This document shows positions 25,801-35,435 of a stretch of 64,000 nucleotides of DNA, piece after piece (the first letter of the stretch is position 1; each line of letters opens with the position of its first letter). A program made the translations under genes and the position numbers. The stretch comes from Osmia lignaria lignaria. Taxonomy: Eukaryota; Arthropoda; Insecta; Hymenoptera; Megachilidae. Location: assembly GCF_051020975.1 (NCBI RefSeq), contig NC_135034.1, positions 4,340,001 through 4,404,000 on the forward strand. The letters run 5' to 3'. Under the pieces are notes generated by a model. That model made no database searches. It was not told where the DNA came from and saw only the letters and a list, made by a program, of their open reading frames with translations.

Positions 25801-28800
25801 TCCGTAAAATTTTCAACGCGTCGCCTTGCTATTTAATGAAATTTCTGTTCGCAGGATGTCGTATAGGTTTGAAAATGTACGAGGAGGGGGAAATGGTGAG
25901 GGACATCGAGTGGAAGGCCGCCTGCGATAATTGTTTCTGCGCTATGGGTGCAGTACGATGCGTTCCGCTCGCCTGCGCGCCTCCTCTTCAAGGTTGCAGC
26001 CCGATCGTACGCGAAGGACACTGTTGTCCGTCCACCTACAACTGCAGTGAGTCGCGACACAATTCGCATCAGGGTTGCCGCGATTTCGCCCCGCCCGCCA
26101 CCGACTGGCCCACCCGATTTGTGTTTTCCGGCCGAGTCCTGCACCATCATCAACCTCGCCGGGAACGTGTTCCCTCGTAAATCGAGCTCCTTGTCCTTCC
26201 TGTTTCCGGAATATTATCGGCAGTATAGCGAAGAACAATTTCGTTGGATGATCGTAATTTCGCTGTTCGCGGTTCCTCGTTTTGTGGAATCGTTATTGAA
26301 ACCGGCAAGGGAGAAACGGTGTGAAGGGGCGAAGTTGAAGATTGAAAATGATAATTTTTAGAAACAAAAATTTCGAATATGCGACTGTAGATGCGACGAG
26401 CGTGAAAAAACACGAGATTAGAATTTTTAATTTATAACGTCGCGTATGAAAGTCCATAATTATCATTTCACTACGACATTAACTATTCGTCTTGCTCGAA
26501 GGAGAGTTATTTTTGCGCGAATATTAATGTCTGCCACGAAACTGCCGTTTCAATCTTACGAGCAGAGAAATCCCAAGGAACAGGGTAAGTTAGATTGAAT
26601 TAGGAAATCGTGTGGGAAAAGGGGACTCGCGGGGAGGATCATTAAATCTGAATGCTTCGTCGAGTGTCTGGATCCCGTGAAAAGGATAATATTCTCCGCG
26701 ATTTCGAAGCTCGCGAACGTTTTGATTGAAATTCTTCTCCAAACCCGTGTCAATTCACAGTTCGCGATATTAACTGTCTTATTCGACAATTTCGCTCGAA
26801 AGAAAAACATTTAATGTGTGTTATTTATAAAAATTTCATCGATACCAAAGCTCGTTCCAATTTTCACCGAGTTTTCCGACGGAAAGGGGGAAAAAAGAGA
26901 GAGAGAGGGAAACACAAGCCGGGTGGGGCGACCCGCAAAAACCCTGTGCTCTTTCACAACCCTGATTACCACCTAGGTGTTCTAGCCCGAATGCCATAAG
27001 AAACTGACAGATTAAACGTTCAAGGCGGTAGCATCGAGGTTAAGGCCACCCAGAACTACGCTTCGTACGCGTTCATCAGCAAGGACTACGCCAAGTTTCG
27101 CAAGGAGACCAATTTCTTCGTACGTTTTCAGCGTTTTTCATCCGATTCTTTTACTTCCTGCTTGCCACCTTGATGGATCATTCTATTTCTATCGCTTCAT
27201 TTGCTTTCCAATCAATGATATTAGTTTTGATCGATTCATTTCGAACTGGTGGTACGGTATTGCATGAATCCTTTAACTCCTCCTCGTCGTTCCTTTTCCA
27301 AAACGCAATAGCAAAATTGTACTAACTAAGTCGAAAGCGGTTGAACAAATGATCGTATAATTGTTTCGGTGCAACAGAACGCTGACAGCGTCGTAACAAA
27401 CATGACTGTCCAATTCTGGGTAGCTCAGATCTCTGACTAGGAATGCATCCCGTTGCGTTCCTCGACTAACTAAGTTAAATGTCTAACCGGCGTTCATTTC
27501 GCCAGGATTGCATTAATTAAATTCCGTACCAGTTGTAAATCACGTAGCGGGGTCGTGAACGTACCCGTAGCTGTCTTTTATGACGATCGATGACAGAGGG
27601 AATCTTTCCAGAGAATCCGGAACATAGCGAGCACATTGATCTGATCCTTTAATGAAATATTCCAGATTACTGTCTTTCGACCTATCAATTATACATTTTC
27701 GCAACTACGAATCATTGACAGATAATTCACTGCTCGAAACTGAATAGTACCAGTACCGCCTATTGTTACCGATAGGATTATTACAACATAGTACATGTTT
27801 CAGTACCGAGCTAATTAATTTAAACCGATTATTAATTTCAATCGCGTACATTGTTCGTGTCGTTAAAACATCGGATTAATTATATACTAACCGGTTGAAT
27901 CATCATTACAATCATTGTTATAAAATAGAAAAGTAATTCAACAGATTACGTTCAGCTTAATTAGCACTCTCGAATAATTCTTCACAGTCGTCCATCGATC
28001 AAATAACAAATCCTCCGGTGGAAGGACGAGGTCATCGAGTGGTCGAGGAACGAATTGATTCCAGCACCAAACAACTCGACGAGGAATCTTCGATCGCGAC
28101 CGATTCAACGTCCTCATTGCCTTCCACATTTGAAACAGACATGATGGACAACGAGATCCTGGAGACGGTCGACTACGTCAAATCTAGCCCGGAAATCGTC
28201 ACTACCACTCAGACTTCCTCCGAGGAGGTAATTCTTGCAGACTACGTGAAATATCTAACTGTGGTATATAGAAAATTGAAATTTGCCTCGCATTTCAGTG
28301 GACGACGAGCGTGGAATCGACAACGCTGGAGGCGACTTTAGCCAGCAAAGAGGATGATTCCGCGAACGACTCGTCGACGACTTTCCCGACGAGCATCGTC
28401 GACGAGTCAACGATCACAACCGTCGAGGATCTGTCGTCCATGGATGACGCGACGACGGAATCGAGGATCCTGTTATCGGAAGCGAGCGGAAACGACACGG
28501 TGCCGGATGGAGAGAAGAAAATCGACGTAACCGTAAGGAAGGAGAACATCAGCTCCTCGAGCTCGACGAATGCTCAACTCGAACAGAATCTCGAGCTCGT
28601 CAATTCCACGGTTAGTGTGCAAATAAATAGAAGATCCTATGGTAAATTTTCATATAAACGCGTTCGGGACGTTTAAAACAGAGATTCAAGAGCTATTTGC
28701 TCTCCTAGTACCCAGATAAAGATATCAATTTGTGTTCCCTTTGCTGTCACGTCAATCGATCGATTAACGTCCAATTCGGTCGGAACTATTGCTATCAATC

Positions 28801-31268
28801 TTCATTGAAACGAAAGCACGTAACCTGTTGCGATCAGGTGGATCCGGTAGCTAGTACAGAGTCCATGGTCAAAGGAGGATCCGTCAGCAAAACGTCATCC
28901 AGCGTGCTAATGCCGGACGACATTCTGGTGATGAACGTGACTGTGAAAACGAACGTCTCGGTGGGTCACATTCAGGGTGTCACGATAAACCCTGTTAGGT
29001 CAATTCCGCCGGACGTCGAGGCCATACTGAACATCACTCATAGACAGAAGGGCGAGGACTACGATTACGATTACAGCGAGCCAACGCTACCGCCCTCCTT
29101 ACCGAATGTCAGGTAAGGTAAATAGCGACCCTACAAACCAGGTGGGCGTAGAAAATAGAGAAACTGCTTCCCTTCTTCCGGCGCGTTAAGAAAATTGCAG
29201 AAAATTAACGATCTTTATGAATATCCGTCTCTTTTCTCTATTTAAAAAGTCGTACTAATTACCATCCCGGTTCACTAATGGTTCACTTGACACGGAATCG
29301 TTTGAAAAGAACACTTTACCGCGTGTTTAGTGGCAAATTTTCCTCCTTCTTCGCTGAAGAACGAGTGCTGTAATTTGCCGTCACTTGCCGCGAAAGAGGC
29401 GAATAAGTCTCGAGAGTTCTCCTTTTGTCCCGAGAATTTCCTCGCGGAAAATTAAGACGCTGGATTTCTACGGTTTTCCCTAGGATCATTCCGTTCGTCG
29501 CAGCGGACGCTTTGGTGAAAGACAAGGCGGTTCCGTCGCCTGTCACCGGATATCCGGCCGGATCGGTGGTGGTGCCGCCGGAACTGCGACCGACCGACAC
29601 ATCAGGATTTTACGACATCGCCACTCAAGAAAACAGGTTTAGCCCGCCTGTAGAGACCGAAGGTGGGTCATATTTTTCCACGAACCATTCGGATAAATTT
29701 TCTTTTCTTTTCTAAAATTTCACTCACCTTTCCATAAGGTGGATTCGTACCGAGGGAGCCACTCTATTTCGACCCTCCTTATCACTCGACCGATTTGAAT
29801 CTGGAAATCGGCACCGGGGTCACCGTTGTCCCTGCACCGATCACTAACCCTCATCGCAAAATTGACGGTAATGTATCTTCTTATTTTCCGTATCAGAAAA
29901 ACTTTGAGAAAATTCATTTGTTTCTCTTTTGCATACCGTTCAGCCAGCCATTGTTTGTTCGAAAACATGGAGCATCGCCACGGGGAAATTTTACCAAGCA
30001 GTAACATCTGCGTGATTTGCATGTGTTACTATGGCGAAGTGGTGTGTTCCACAGAAAAGTGTCCACTTCTGAAGATAGGTTGCAGAAGAATCAACACCGA
30101 AGACACTTGTTGCGGGAAAATAGTTTGCGGTATTAAGAAAATCATCTAATTATTCATCGAACTCTTTCCATTAATTGAGAAAAGAAAATTTGCTCGAAAG
30201 ATGTTACTCTTCCGAATTTTTCCAGTGGAAACCGAAGAATCTCCAACGGTAGTGTTAGATCGCGCGGACGCGACCGCTCCGTCGCTCCATCAGCCCATAG
30301 TGTCGCCAGATCCGTTCCGTGACGTGATCAAGACGGAGCCAGCCCCGGATTTACCATCCCTGATCGAGGACATGATCCCCTACCTGGTGGAGCACGGGAT
30401 TACCACCCCCGTCACGACCACCTTGAAGCCTTTACAGAGCCAGCCAGCCAATCACCAACAACACCCGACGAATTTCGATTACATGGACAAGTTAACCCTG
30501 ATACGTCCACCCTACAGACCCGAAGAGGGTGTCGACAGTCTAGTGACCAAGAACAAGTTCACCGTCAATCAGGAGGGCCAACTTAAAGAGGGAGTTCTAT
30601 CTAGTTACAACTCAAAGGAAGATCAGATTCTCGAACACGTTTCAGAATCTGTTCACCAGGTCCCAGGTTTCGATTACGAAAAGATAAGCTCACCGTTGAC
30701 GGACCGTACCATCGCGACGAAGAGATACGAAGATCATCATATTTCTTCTAACAACATCACGGAGTCTACTTTCTCTAAATTAAACGACTCGAAAAGAAAC
30801 GACAGCGTTACGTCTAGTAGACCTGATTTCAAAGACCATTCATCGATGATCAACGAGACCAATGTTCGATCCACCACGTTGAAAACTCCAGAAGACCTGG
30901 AAGAACCTATATTCTCCCTCGATACTGTCCTGGATCTACTGTTCCCTTCAGACACAGCGAATAACAGCCCTGTTAGCGAAAGTACTAGAACCCCAGAATC
31001 TACCACAACCAGCAGGTCAACCACGAAGCTGAAGAGCTCTACTGAGTCTGCGAAGAGTACAGAACAGCCTGTGACGGAAGCTGCGACCGTCTCGAAGGTC
31101 CTGGAGAACGAGATCCCCGTTCCAGTGGCTAGTTTATTGAAACTGGCAGGATGCAACATTTACGGTAGGATGTATCGCGTTGGGAGGATCATCACCGAGC
31201 TGTCTGGACCCTGTCTAGAGTGCAGGTGCACGGAAATCGGTGTTCAATGCAAGCAATTGCAATGTTGA
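4731..31268 (+). CDS. Tnc: Tenectin-like secreted VWC/mucin extracellular-matrix protein (14 exons)
   Basis: Exons: 4731-4824, 22959-23162, 23349-23444, 23651-23836, 23936-23974, 25855-26046, 27001-27119, 27988-28227, 28299-28610, 28838-29112, 29484-29662, 29739-29867, 29944-30129, 30226-31268. Reading phase is continuous across every junction and gives about 1,097 residues. Layout: signal peptide 1-24; VWC1 33-96; acidic linker; VWC2 133-193; VWC3 208-270; Ser/Thr/Asp/Glu-rich mucin-like region about 311-585 with many N-x-S/T sites; acidic tyrosine cluster near 567-575; VWC4 692-750; long Ser/Thr/Pro-rich region; half VWC 1060-1097. Family knowledge: insect tenectin has a signal peptide, about five VWC-like domains and low-complexity linkers, is secreted into epidermal, tracheal and gut lumina, and in Drosophila binds PS2 integrin. 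The domain count and half C-terminal domain support that name. No RGD is visible, and this protein is shorter than I recall for Drosophila tenectin. A kielin/chordin-like or other VWC-mucin name is the alternative. Gene structure is firmer than the name. I saw no further exons in the introns. Confidence 0.8.
4860..4879. repeat. 20-base poly-A run
   Basis: A homopolymer of 20 A just inside the first intron of the tenectin-like gene, 36 bp past the donor. Length is likely to vary or be mis-sequenced. Confidence 0.9.
10442..10459. repeat. TCGA tetranucleotide repeat
   Basis: Four consecutive TCGA units within an otherwise unique intron sequence. Confidence 0.85.
10827..11201 (-). pseudogene. 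Truncated mariner transposase (N-terminal HTH region only)
   Basis: The ATG at 11201 opens a frame whose first 100 residues resemble the Mos1/SETMAR-type N-terminal domain: IRIHFRHLMLYEFRKG, then CRKWFTSFKDENFCLEDEER, then a second HTH-like stretch ending KTTIYSHLKTL. From about 10900 the frame reads through the terminal repeat and out into flanking DNA. No catalytic aspartates remain, so it cannot transpose on its own. It might still bind its own ends if expressed. Confidence 0.8.
10856..11382 (-). mobile_element. Internally deleted mariner-family transposon
   Basis: The two ends carry inverted repeats sharing CCCATAASTTCGTGCCG (left at 10863-10879; right, reverse complement, at 11360-11376) and both abut TA dinucleotides (10854-10855 and 11383-11384), as expected for mariner insertion. 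The element is about 530 bp against roughly 1.3 kb for a complete mariner. On the minus strand it keeps the transposase start and the helix-turn-helix DNA-binding region, then runs directly into the 3' terminal repeat, so the catalytic DDD domain is gone. Confidence 0.8.
17176..17457. repeat. Near-perfect tandem duplication of 141 bp
   Basis: Bases 17176-17316 are repeated at 17317-17457 with no difference that I could see. The unit is 47 codons long, so the duplication is in frame with the orphan ORF on the minus strand. The second minus-strand copy lies just past that ORF's stop codon. Exactness implies a recent event or an assembly artefact. Confidence 0.9.
17333..17611 (-). CDS. Orphan small ORF overlapping a tandem duplication
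   Basis: A 92-codon frame opens at ATG 17611 with an in-frame stop two codons upstream, and has codon choice that looks protein-like. The product begins MQNLAEKLILGKYIGFKR, has a CC pair and a third Cys (WTAGCGQ), and ends KILKPSSFVY. I do not recognise it. There is no signal peptide or membrane segment. It lies antisense inside the first intron of the tenectin-like gene. It could be a small gene, a fragment of an exon from a retrocopy, or chance. Confidence 0.3.
   Translation of the reverse strand: MQNLAEKLILGKYIGFKREPGTDKSCCGNDDASLIKPDKYESQGVRITGPLSGSNWTAGCGQRIKDLVAIFHSRKLKVLGEFKILKPSSFVY
22959..23162 (+). CDS. Tnc: Exon 2: VWC domain 1
   Basis: Encodes one whole VWC domain with ten cysteines in the family order: C, then CLQCRC, two single C, GC, a CC pair and a final VC. 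It starts after a TTACAG acceptor and ends at a GTGAGT donor. Both flanking introns are phase 1, so the exon is a symmetric module. Confidence 0.85.
23349..23444 (+). CDS. Tnc: Exon 3: acidic linker
   Basis: A 32-codon linker rich in Glu, Asp and Gln (DQEEQSEDEQEPH) between VWC1 and VWC2, with no cysteine. It is bounded by a TTTTACAG acceptor and a GTAACT donor, phase 1 on both sides. Confidence 0.7.
23651..23836 (+). CDS. Tnc: Exon 4: VWC domain 2
   Basis: A complete ten-cysteine VWC domain (CEYCYC, RRC, PKC, GC, SCCP, YNC) in one 1-1 phase exon. The acceptor is ACAATCAG and the donor is GTGAGT. Confidence 0.85.
23936..23974 (+). CDS. Tnc: Exon 5: micro-exon linker
   Basis: A 39-nt exon encoding a short linker (HLQSSTVAPVMGNG) between VWC2 and VWC3. 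The TTTAAAG acceptor and GTAAGT donor keep phase 1. The inner AG at 23942-23943 would break phase, so it was not used. Because the exon is symmetric it could be skipped without a frameshift. Confidence 0.55.
25855..26046 (+). CDS. Tnc: Exon 6: VWC domain 3
   Basis: A complete ten-cysteine VWC domain (CDNCFC, VRC, LAC, GC, HCCP, YNC) following a GTTCGCAG acceptor and ending at a GTGAGT donor, phase 1 on both sides. Reading straight past the donor gives a 136-residue open frame, but the domain ends exactly at the splice site. Confidence 0.85.
27001..27119 (+). CDS. Tnc: Exon 7: linker, acceptor uncertain
   Basis: Encodes about 39 residues with aromatic and basic character (QNYASYAFISKDYAKF), ending at a GTACGT donor in phase 0. 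Two acceptors preserve phase: AG at 26999-27000 (used here, with more pyrimidines upstream) or AG at 27023-27024, which shortens the protein by 8 residues. The AG at 27009-27010 gives an immediate stop. From this exon on the introns switch from phase 1 to phase 0, marking the change from VWC modules to the mucin-like part. Confidence 0.6.
27988..28227 (+). CDS. Tnc: Exon 8: Ser/Thr/acidic linker
   Basis: Eighty codons, phase 0-0, low complexity, rich in Ser, Thr, Asp and Glu with no cysteine. The acceptor is TTCACAG and the donor is GTAATT. The open frame runs on past the donor, but the next exon only joins in phase from here. Confidence 0.75.
28299..28610 (+). CDS. Tnc: Exon 9: mucin-like Ser/Thr region
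   Basis: 104 codons, phase 0-0, dominated by Ser, Thr, Asp and Glu, with N-glycosylation sequons (NDSS, NDT, NIS, NST). The acceptor is CATTTCAG and the donor is GTTAGT. Likely heavily O-glycosylated, an inference from composition. Confidence 0.75.
28838..29112 (+). CDS. Tnc: Exon 10: linker with acidic tyrosine cluster
   Basis: About 92 codons with NVT, NVS and NIT sequons, ending in an alternating Asp-Tyr cluster (EDYDYDYSEP) that resembles a tyrosine-sulfation site. Enters in phase 0 after GATCAG and leaves in phase 2 at a GTAAGG donor. Confidence 0.75.
29484..29662 (+). CDS. Tnc: Exon 11: Pro/Val-rich linker
   Basis: About 60 codons, phase 2 in and phase 1 out. The acceptor is TTCCCTAG and the donor is GTGGGT. 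It encodes a Pro-, Val- and Gly-rich segment without cysteine. Confidence 0.7.
29739..29867 (+). CDS. Tnc: Exon 12: Pro-rich linker
   Basis: A 43-codon, phase 1-1 exon encoding a Pro/Tyr-rich spacer (REPLYFDPPYHST) just ahead of VWC4. The acceptor is CCATAAG (weak) and the donor is GTAATG. Confidence 0.65.
29944..30129 (+). CDS. Tnc: Exon 13: VWC domain 4
   Basis: A complete ten-cysteine VWC domain (HC, NICVICMC, VVC, EKC, GC, TCCG, VC), phase 1-1, after the acceptor CCGTTCAG. The donor GTATTA is weak, but reading on reaches a stop within five codons, while splicing here joins the last exon in phase. Confidence 0.75.
30226..31268 (+). CDS. Tnc: Exon 14: mucin-like tail and terminal half VWC
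   Basis: The largest exon, 346 codons plus stop. The first 300 or so residues are a Pro/Ser/Thr/Glu linker with several N-x-S/T sites and a run of Ser-Thr-Thr repeats. The last 39 residues (from CNIYGRMYRVG to CKQLQC) hold only the first six cysteines of a VWC domain. The stop codon follows the sixth cysteine directly. The acceptor is TTTTCCAG. Confidence 0.85.
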
Positions 31269-32869
31269 TGGATGTTAGGTTTTTGAAAGGCTGTTTCCCT
31301 TGCGATTCGCTTCGTTCGAATTAACAGATTCATTGCAAAGATCTCGACGAAGATAATCGGTGAATTTTACTTCTCAATAAGCAGTGAATGGGTTAATTTT
31401 TCTTCTCTGTTTCGTTTTACAAGTAGATCTACTTCGGTGCCACGATGAAAATAGTGTATAATTTCGAACACGTTCCGAGATTAGATGGTTATTTCACGAT
31501 GATATGTTGCTATAATCTCGAGCCAAGAAATCTAGAATTTCAATTATTACGTTCTCGGGTAATCTGCGATGAAATCCTGCGATCTCACTTACGGAACTTC
31601 CGACTCGCCCAGTTATATACGCGAAGACGGAGCAAAGAATCTAGCATTTCATCCTCTTATCATTCCAGCAAATTGCAACTCTTCGTGATTCCGTTTCAAT
31701 TACCCGAAGACCCGTGTGTTTAAATTTATCACGGGCCATCGTCTATTCCTGCAAAACTGTTAAATATCTGCTGTTAGACACTTTCTAAAGGCACGATCTT
31801 TCAAGATCAATGGAGGGTTAATTAACTCTTCAACTTTAACCATCGATCATTCGGACGACGTTCAGCCTCATTATCTCTTTTGGAAAATCAATGTTGCCGG
31901 GTTGTTCATTAATAAATCATGCTGCGTTCAGGATATATGATACTTCAAATACATGAAATTCTCGAAAAATTCAATTACTTCTGGCTAAGGTACTGCCATA
32001 GAAAAAAAGAGATGGCATTTCTTTTTATTTTAACAGTGTCGTTGACCAGCTCATAAACGCTCCTTGGAAAGGATCTAGAACCGTTGGAAGATCGATCAGG
32101 ATGTAATTGTGAGGAATAGCCGTTCCGTGCTCGGCAAGGATAAGTGGATAAAGACGGAAGTTAGCAGGCTGGCCGGGTCCTTCCGCTTTAACGGGAATTA
32201 TCCCGGGATGGCGGTCGGTGTCCCGTTTTGATTTATCCCTGCAATTTATCTGAGCCGATTAAATGCAAAAGATACGAGCCTTGGGACGTAGTATCACGAA
32301 CACCGAATTATCTTGTTAAGTCAACCTCGATTTTCTCTAAGGCTTTACAAATTAACCATTTCGTATAAAATACAAGACAATTACTATCTTATCATCGATT
32401 TTTTTTTTCAGTTTCATTGATTAGAAATGATCCCGGAACGAAGATTCGAATAATTAATAAGGTTCGTTATTTAAAATAATCGTGGCACTTTAATTAATGG
32501 CAGAATCGACGTAGGTATATTTAATCTTGTACGTTTCTTTATTTTCTATAGATACTGTGTACTGCGTAGTATATCACGTATGTAATTAATAGTCTATTGT
32601 ATGATATCATCAACAAGTGTAGCTAGTAATTAATGTAATGTAATCAATGAAGACTATAATCGAGCTAGAACGATCCTTCGCGCCCGCCCATCGTTTCATC
32701 TTATCTCGTTTCACCGCAATTCTTTCTTTTCGTTTAAGAATTGAGAATAATAGGATAGATGTTTGATGATAATGATCACGAAGAAACGTATTCGTTTCTG
32801 TATGTATCGAAACCGTAAAAATGCCGCACAGAGGCTTGTACTATATATATTTTATTATATATTTGTCGT

Positions 32870-32875
32870 AATAAA
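32870..32875 (+). terminator. Candidate polyadenylation signal of the tenectin-like gene
   Basis: AATAAA about 1.6 kb after the stop, preceded by a T/A-rich stretch. Earlier (31911-31916) and later (33357-33362) AATAAA copies exist, so the true 3' end is not decided by sequence. Confidence 0.25.
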
Positions 32876-35087
32876 AGAAATTTACAGAAACAAATTGTCG
32901 CACTGATTCTTCCCTGAACAAAATTCCTGAACATTGTTTTACCGTGGTTCCTACCATTGGATACCGCAATCAATACAGGAATCAAGATAAAGAATATATT
33001 CTTACCTTGTCTCCTGTTTCTGAATTACCTGAATCGAACTGTGGAGAATAAAATGAATTCCTTCCGTAGAGTTCTTCGAGTGTGTAACGAAGTGAATTCT
33101 CGCGCTAAGGATAGCAATCTTTCTCTTATTCTTCTAGAAATGGCTACAACGGAGAAATCAAATGAAAAATTTAAACATAAAGATTTCCAATTGTAATTGT
33201 AAAAATTAAAGCGAACTCACCATCGTTTGATAAGAGAATTCTAAAAGAAAATTGCTTCCACAAAATACTTTGAAATTAAAGCAGAGGATTAACGTGTCAA
33301 TCTATAAAAGAACCAGAGCAATTGTTTATAAAACATCATACGAAGTGAAACATTGAAATAAAACAATGATTGTCAGGTAAAAGACACGATTAAGAGGATT
33401 ACGGGAACCGCGGTACGATATCGACTTTATTGCAGGCAATCGATTGTTTCGATACACAATGGGGAAAGGGGTGATTTTAACCCCCCGTTAAATATGCCCG
33501 TGACCGAATCACAGCGTATATAATCGCATTTATATCCCAATAGTTATATTTACAGATATATCGTATTATCGTTACTATCAATCGTGTCGACTAACATAAT
33601 CACAGCCAGTTCGCCTCAGTAAGTATATATGTATAATAACCGGTAAACAAGTAGGTACAATGATCGACTAATTTGCCATGGGGAAGAACACATCCTTCTT
33701 TGCTCGAATTATCCGTAAATTACCCTTGAAAACAGACTAGAAGAATTGAAATTATTTCATTTCCTCCCTTTTCGAAGGGATATTCTTGAAAAATTTGAAC
33801 GATATTTCAAGAGGTTTTCTGAACAATTCGAGCATGAATCGGCTCTACTATACCACTATCGAAATACATTCTACATTGTATAATTATAAATGTATTCTTT
33901 TGTCAGTATCGTTAATGCCTCGTCGCGATGCAATTAATGATACTATTTCGACCCTAAGTCAGGTTACAGGAGAGATTTTGTTCGAAACAGTGACAAAAAT
34001 TCTCCGATTACCTGGAAAACTTGGATTCCTTATTTCTAATTTTATATTCAATCGATTTTCAAAACTTCCAACTTATAGTTTCCGCTACGAAACGTGCCTG
34101 GAAACATTAATAAATTTCTAACAAAAGAAGATGAAACATTTCTTAACAATTACATACGTTTTTTGCAATTTTGGAACTTTCGAAAATCTACAATGTTCGA
34201 GTGTTTTGAGAGGAATCCAATAAATTCAGTGTCCTAATGGCATTTTTCCACCCTAAACAATTAACATCCTTGTTTCTTTCGATTGCACGGAAATCAACAA
34301 TGTTTTATTCAACAATTCCTTTAATTACAATAATAATTAATTGCATTAGATTGAATGCACTAAAGCACCAATTAAATTTACTCCTATCTATCAAGACGTT
34401 ACTAATCAAAGAATTCATCTACTCTAAATCTTTCTTATACATTTTTTACTAAATATCTCTTTCAATTAACTAATTCGTGTGCAATCGACGATGGATTAAT
34501 CAATCGTGTTCAGGGCGAGCCGATAAAAGACACTTTTAGTATGAAGCTAAGGGTGCGACGTTGCAAATGGAACGGGTTTGGGAGAGTTTCTAAGGGAAAA
34601 TATGTACGATTAGAGCGTCATAAAGGTACTAAGGTTTCGATAAGAATTCCAGTCTCGTACACGTGAACAATTCAAGTGATATACTTGACTCCAACTTTAA
34701 GGAATTTCTTTCGTGCATTTGCCTCCGTTAAATTCCATTTTACTTCATCTTTCTCATTGAATAAAGTGTAATCGTTGGTCGATTATGGGCAGCTTTAATT
34801 AAAAAATTCAGGAGCTTGGACAGCCCTGTGCACTCTAATTAATTGAATTTTGGCAGTGATTTGAAGATCAATGTAAAGAGAGTTAAAAAATTTCAATGAG
34901 TGTAAATAAGAAAGAATAATTGAATCTTTCTCAACCTTCTCGGTGAAAATGTAAGAGATGATTTTTAAATTCTTATCCATCATTTAAAGTAATAAAAAAC
35001 TTTAAAATCTGACTGTAAGACAAAAATATGTATAGATGCAAAAACGTATTAAAAATTAAATATGATGGTAAAATATAGAAATGTAAA

Positions 35088-35435
35088 ATGGTGGAGAAAG
35101 AAACGAGGAACGATGGAAAAAATAAAATCACGAATCGAACAGAGAAGAGCGAAGAGTCGTATAATTTTTCAAAGCGAAATCAGGTCGATTCGAGAAGCGT
35201 CGACGTCTTCGACAACGAGGTTTTTGACTCGACGACCATCCACTTTAACGTGGAAAATGCATCGCGGCGTACAATCGTTTCGGGAAAAGGAAATGCGAAC
35301 GATGAATCGAGAAATCGAGAGCTGGATCTCTCAAGCCACGCAATTTCCTCGGGTTTCGTCAGGGAAAATTTCAAGAGGACGCCGTTTTTCCAATGGATTT
35401 CTTCGCAACCACTTAGATATCGAACTTACTCCTAG
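35088..35435 (+). CDS. Doubtful open frame of 115 codons
   Basis: An island of higher GC in AT-rich flanks carries a frame with balanced amino-acid use (for example VDVFDNEVFDSTTIHFNVEN) and no low complexity. It overlaps another plus-strand frame (35062-35529) that looks less natural. No family is recognised, no signal peptide, no clear splice partners. It could be a small gene or an exon. Confidence 0.2.
   Translation: MVEKETRNDGKNKITNRTEKSEESYNFSKRNQVDSRSVDVFDNEVFDSTTIHFNVENASRRTIVSGKGNANDESRNRELDLSSHAISSGFVRENFKRTPFFQWISSQPLRYRTYS

Noticed and set aside
25833..26238. Antisense and alternate-frame ORFs over the VWC3 exon
   Set aside because: Shadows of the real plus-strand exon at 25855-26046, which has the ten-cysteine VWC pattern and good splice sites.
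30737..31159. 140-codon minus-strand frame
   Set aside because: Complement of the Ser/Thr-rich last exon of the tenectin-like gene.
33599..33622. AATCACAGCCAG, resembling the miR-2 family mature sequence
   Set aside because: No complementary arm within hairpin distance and the match stops after the seed region.
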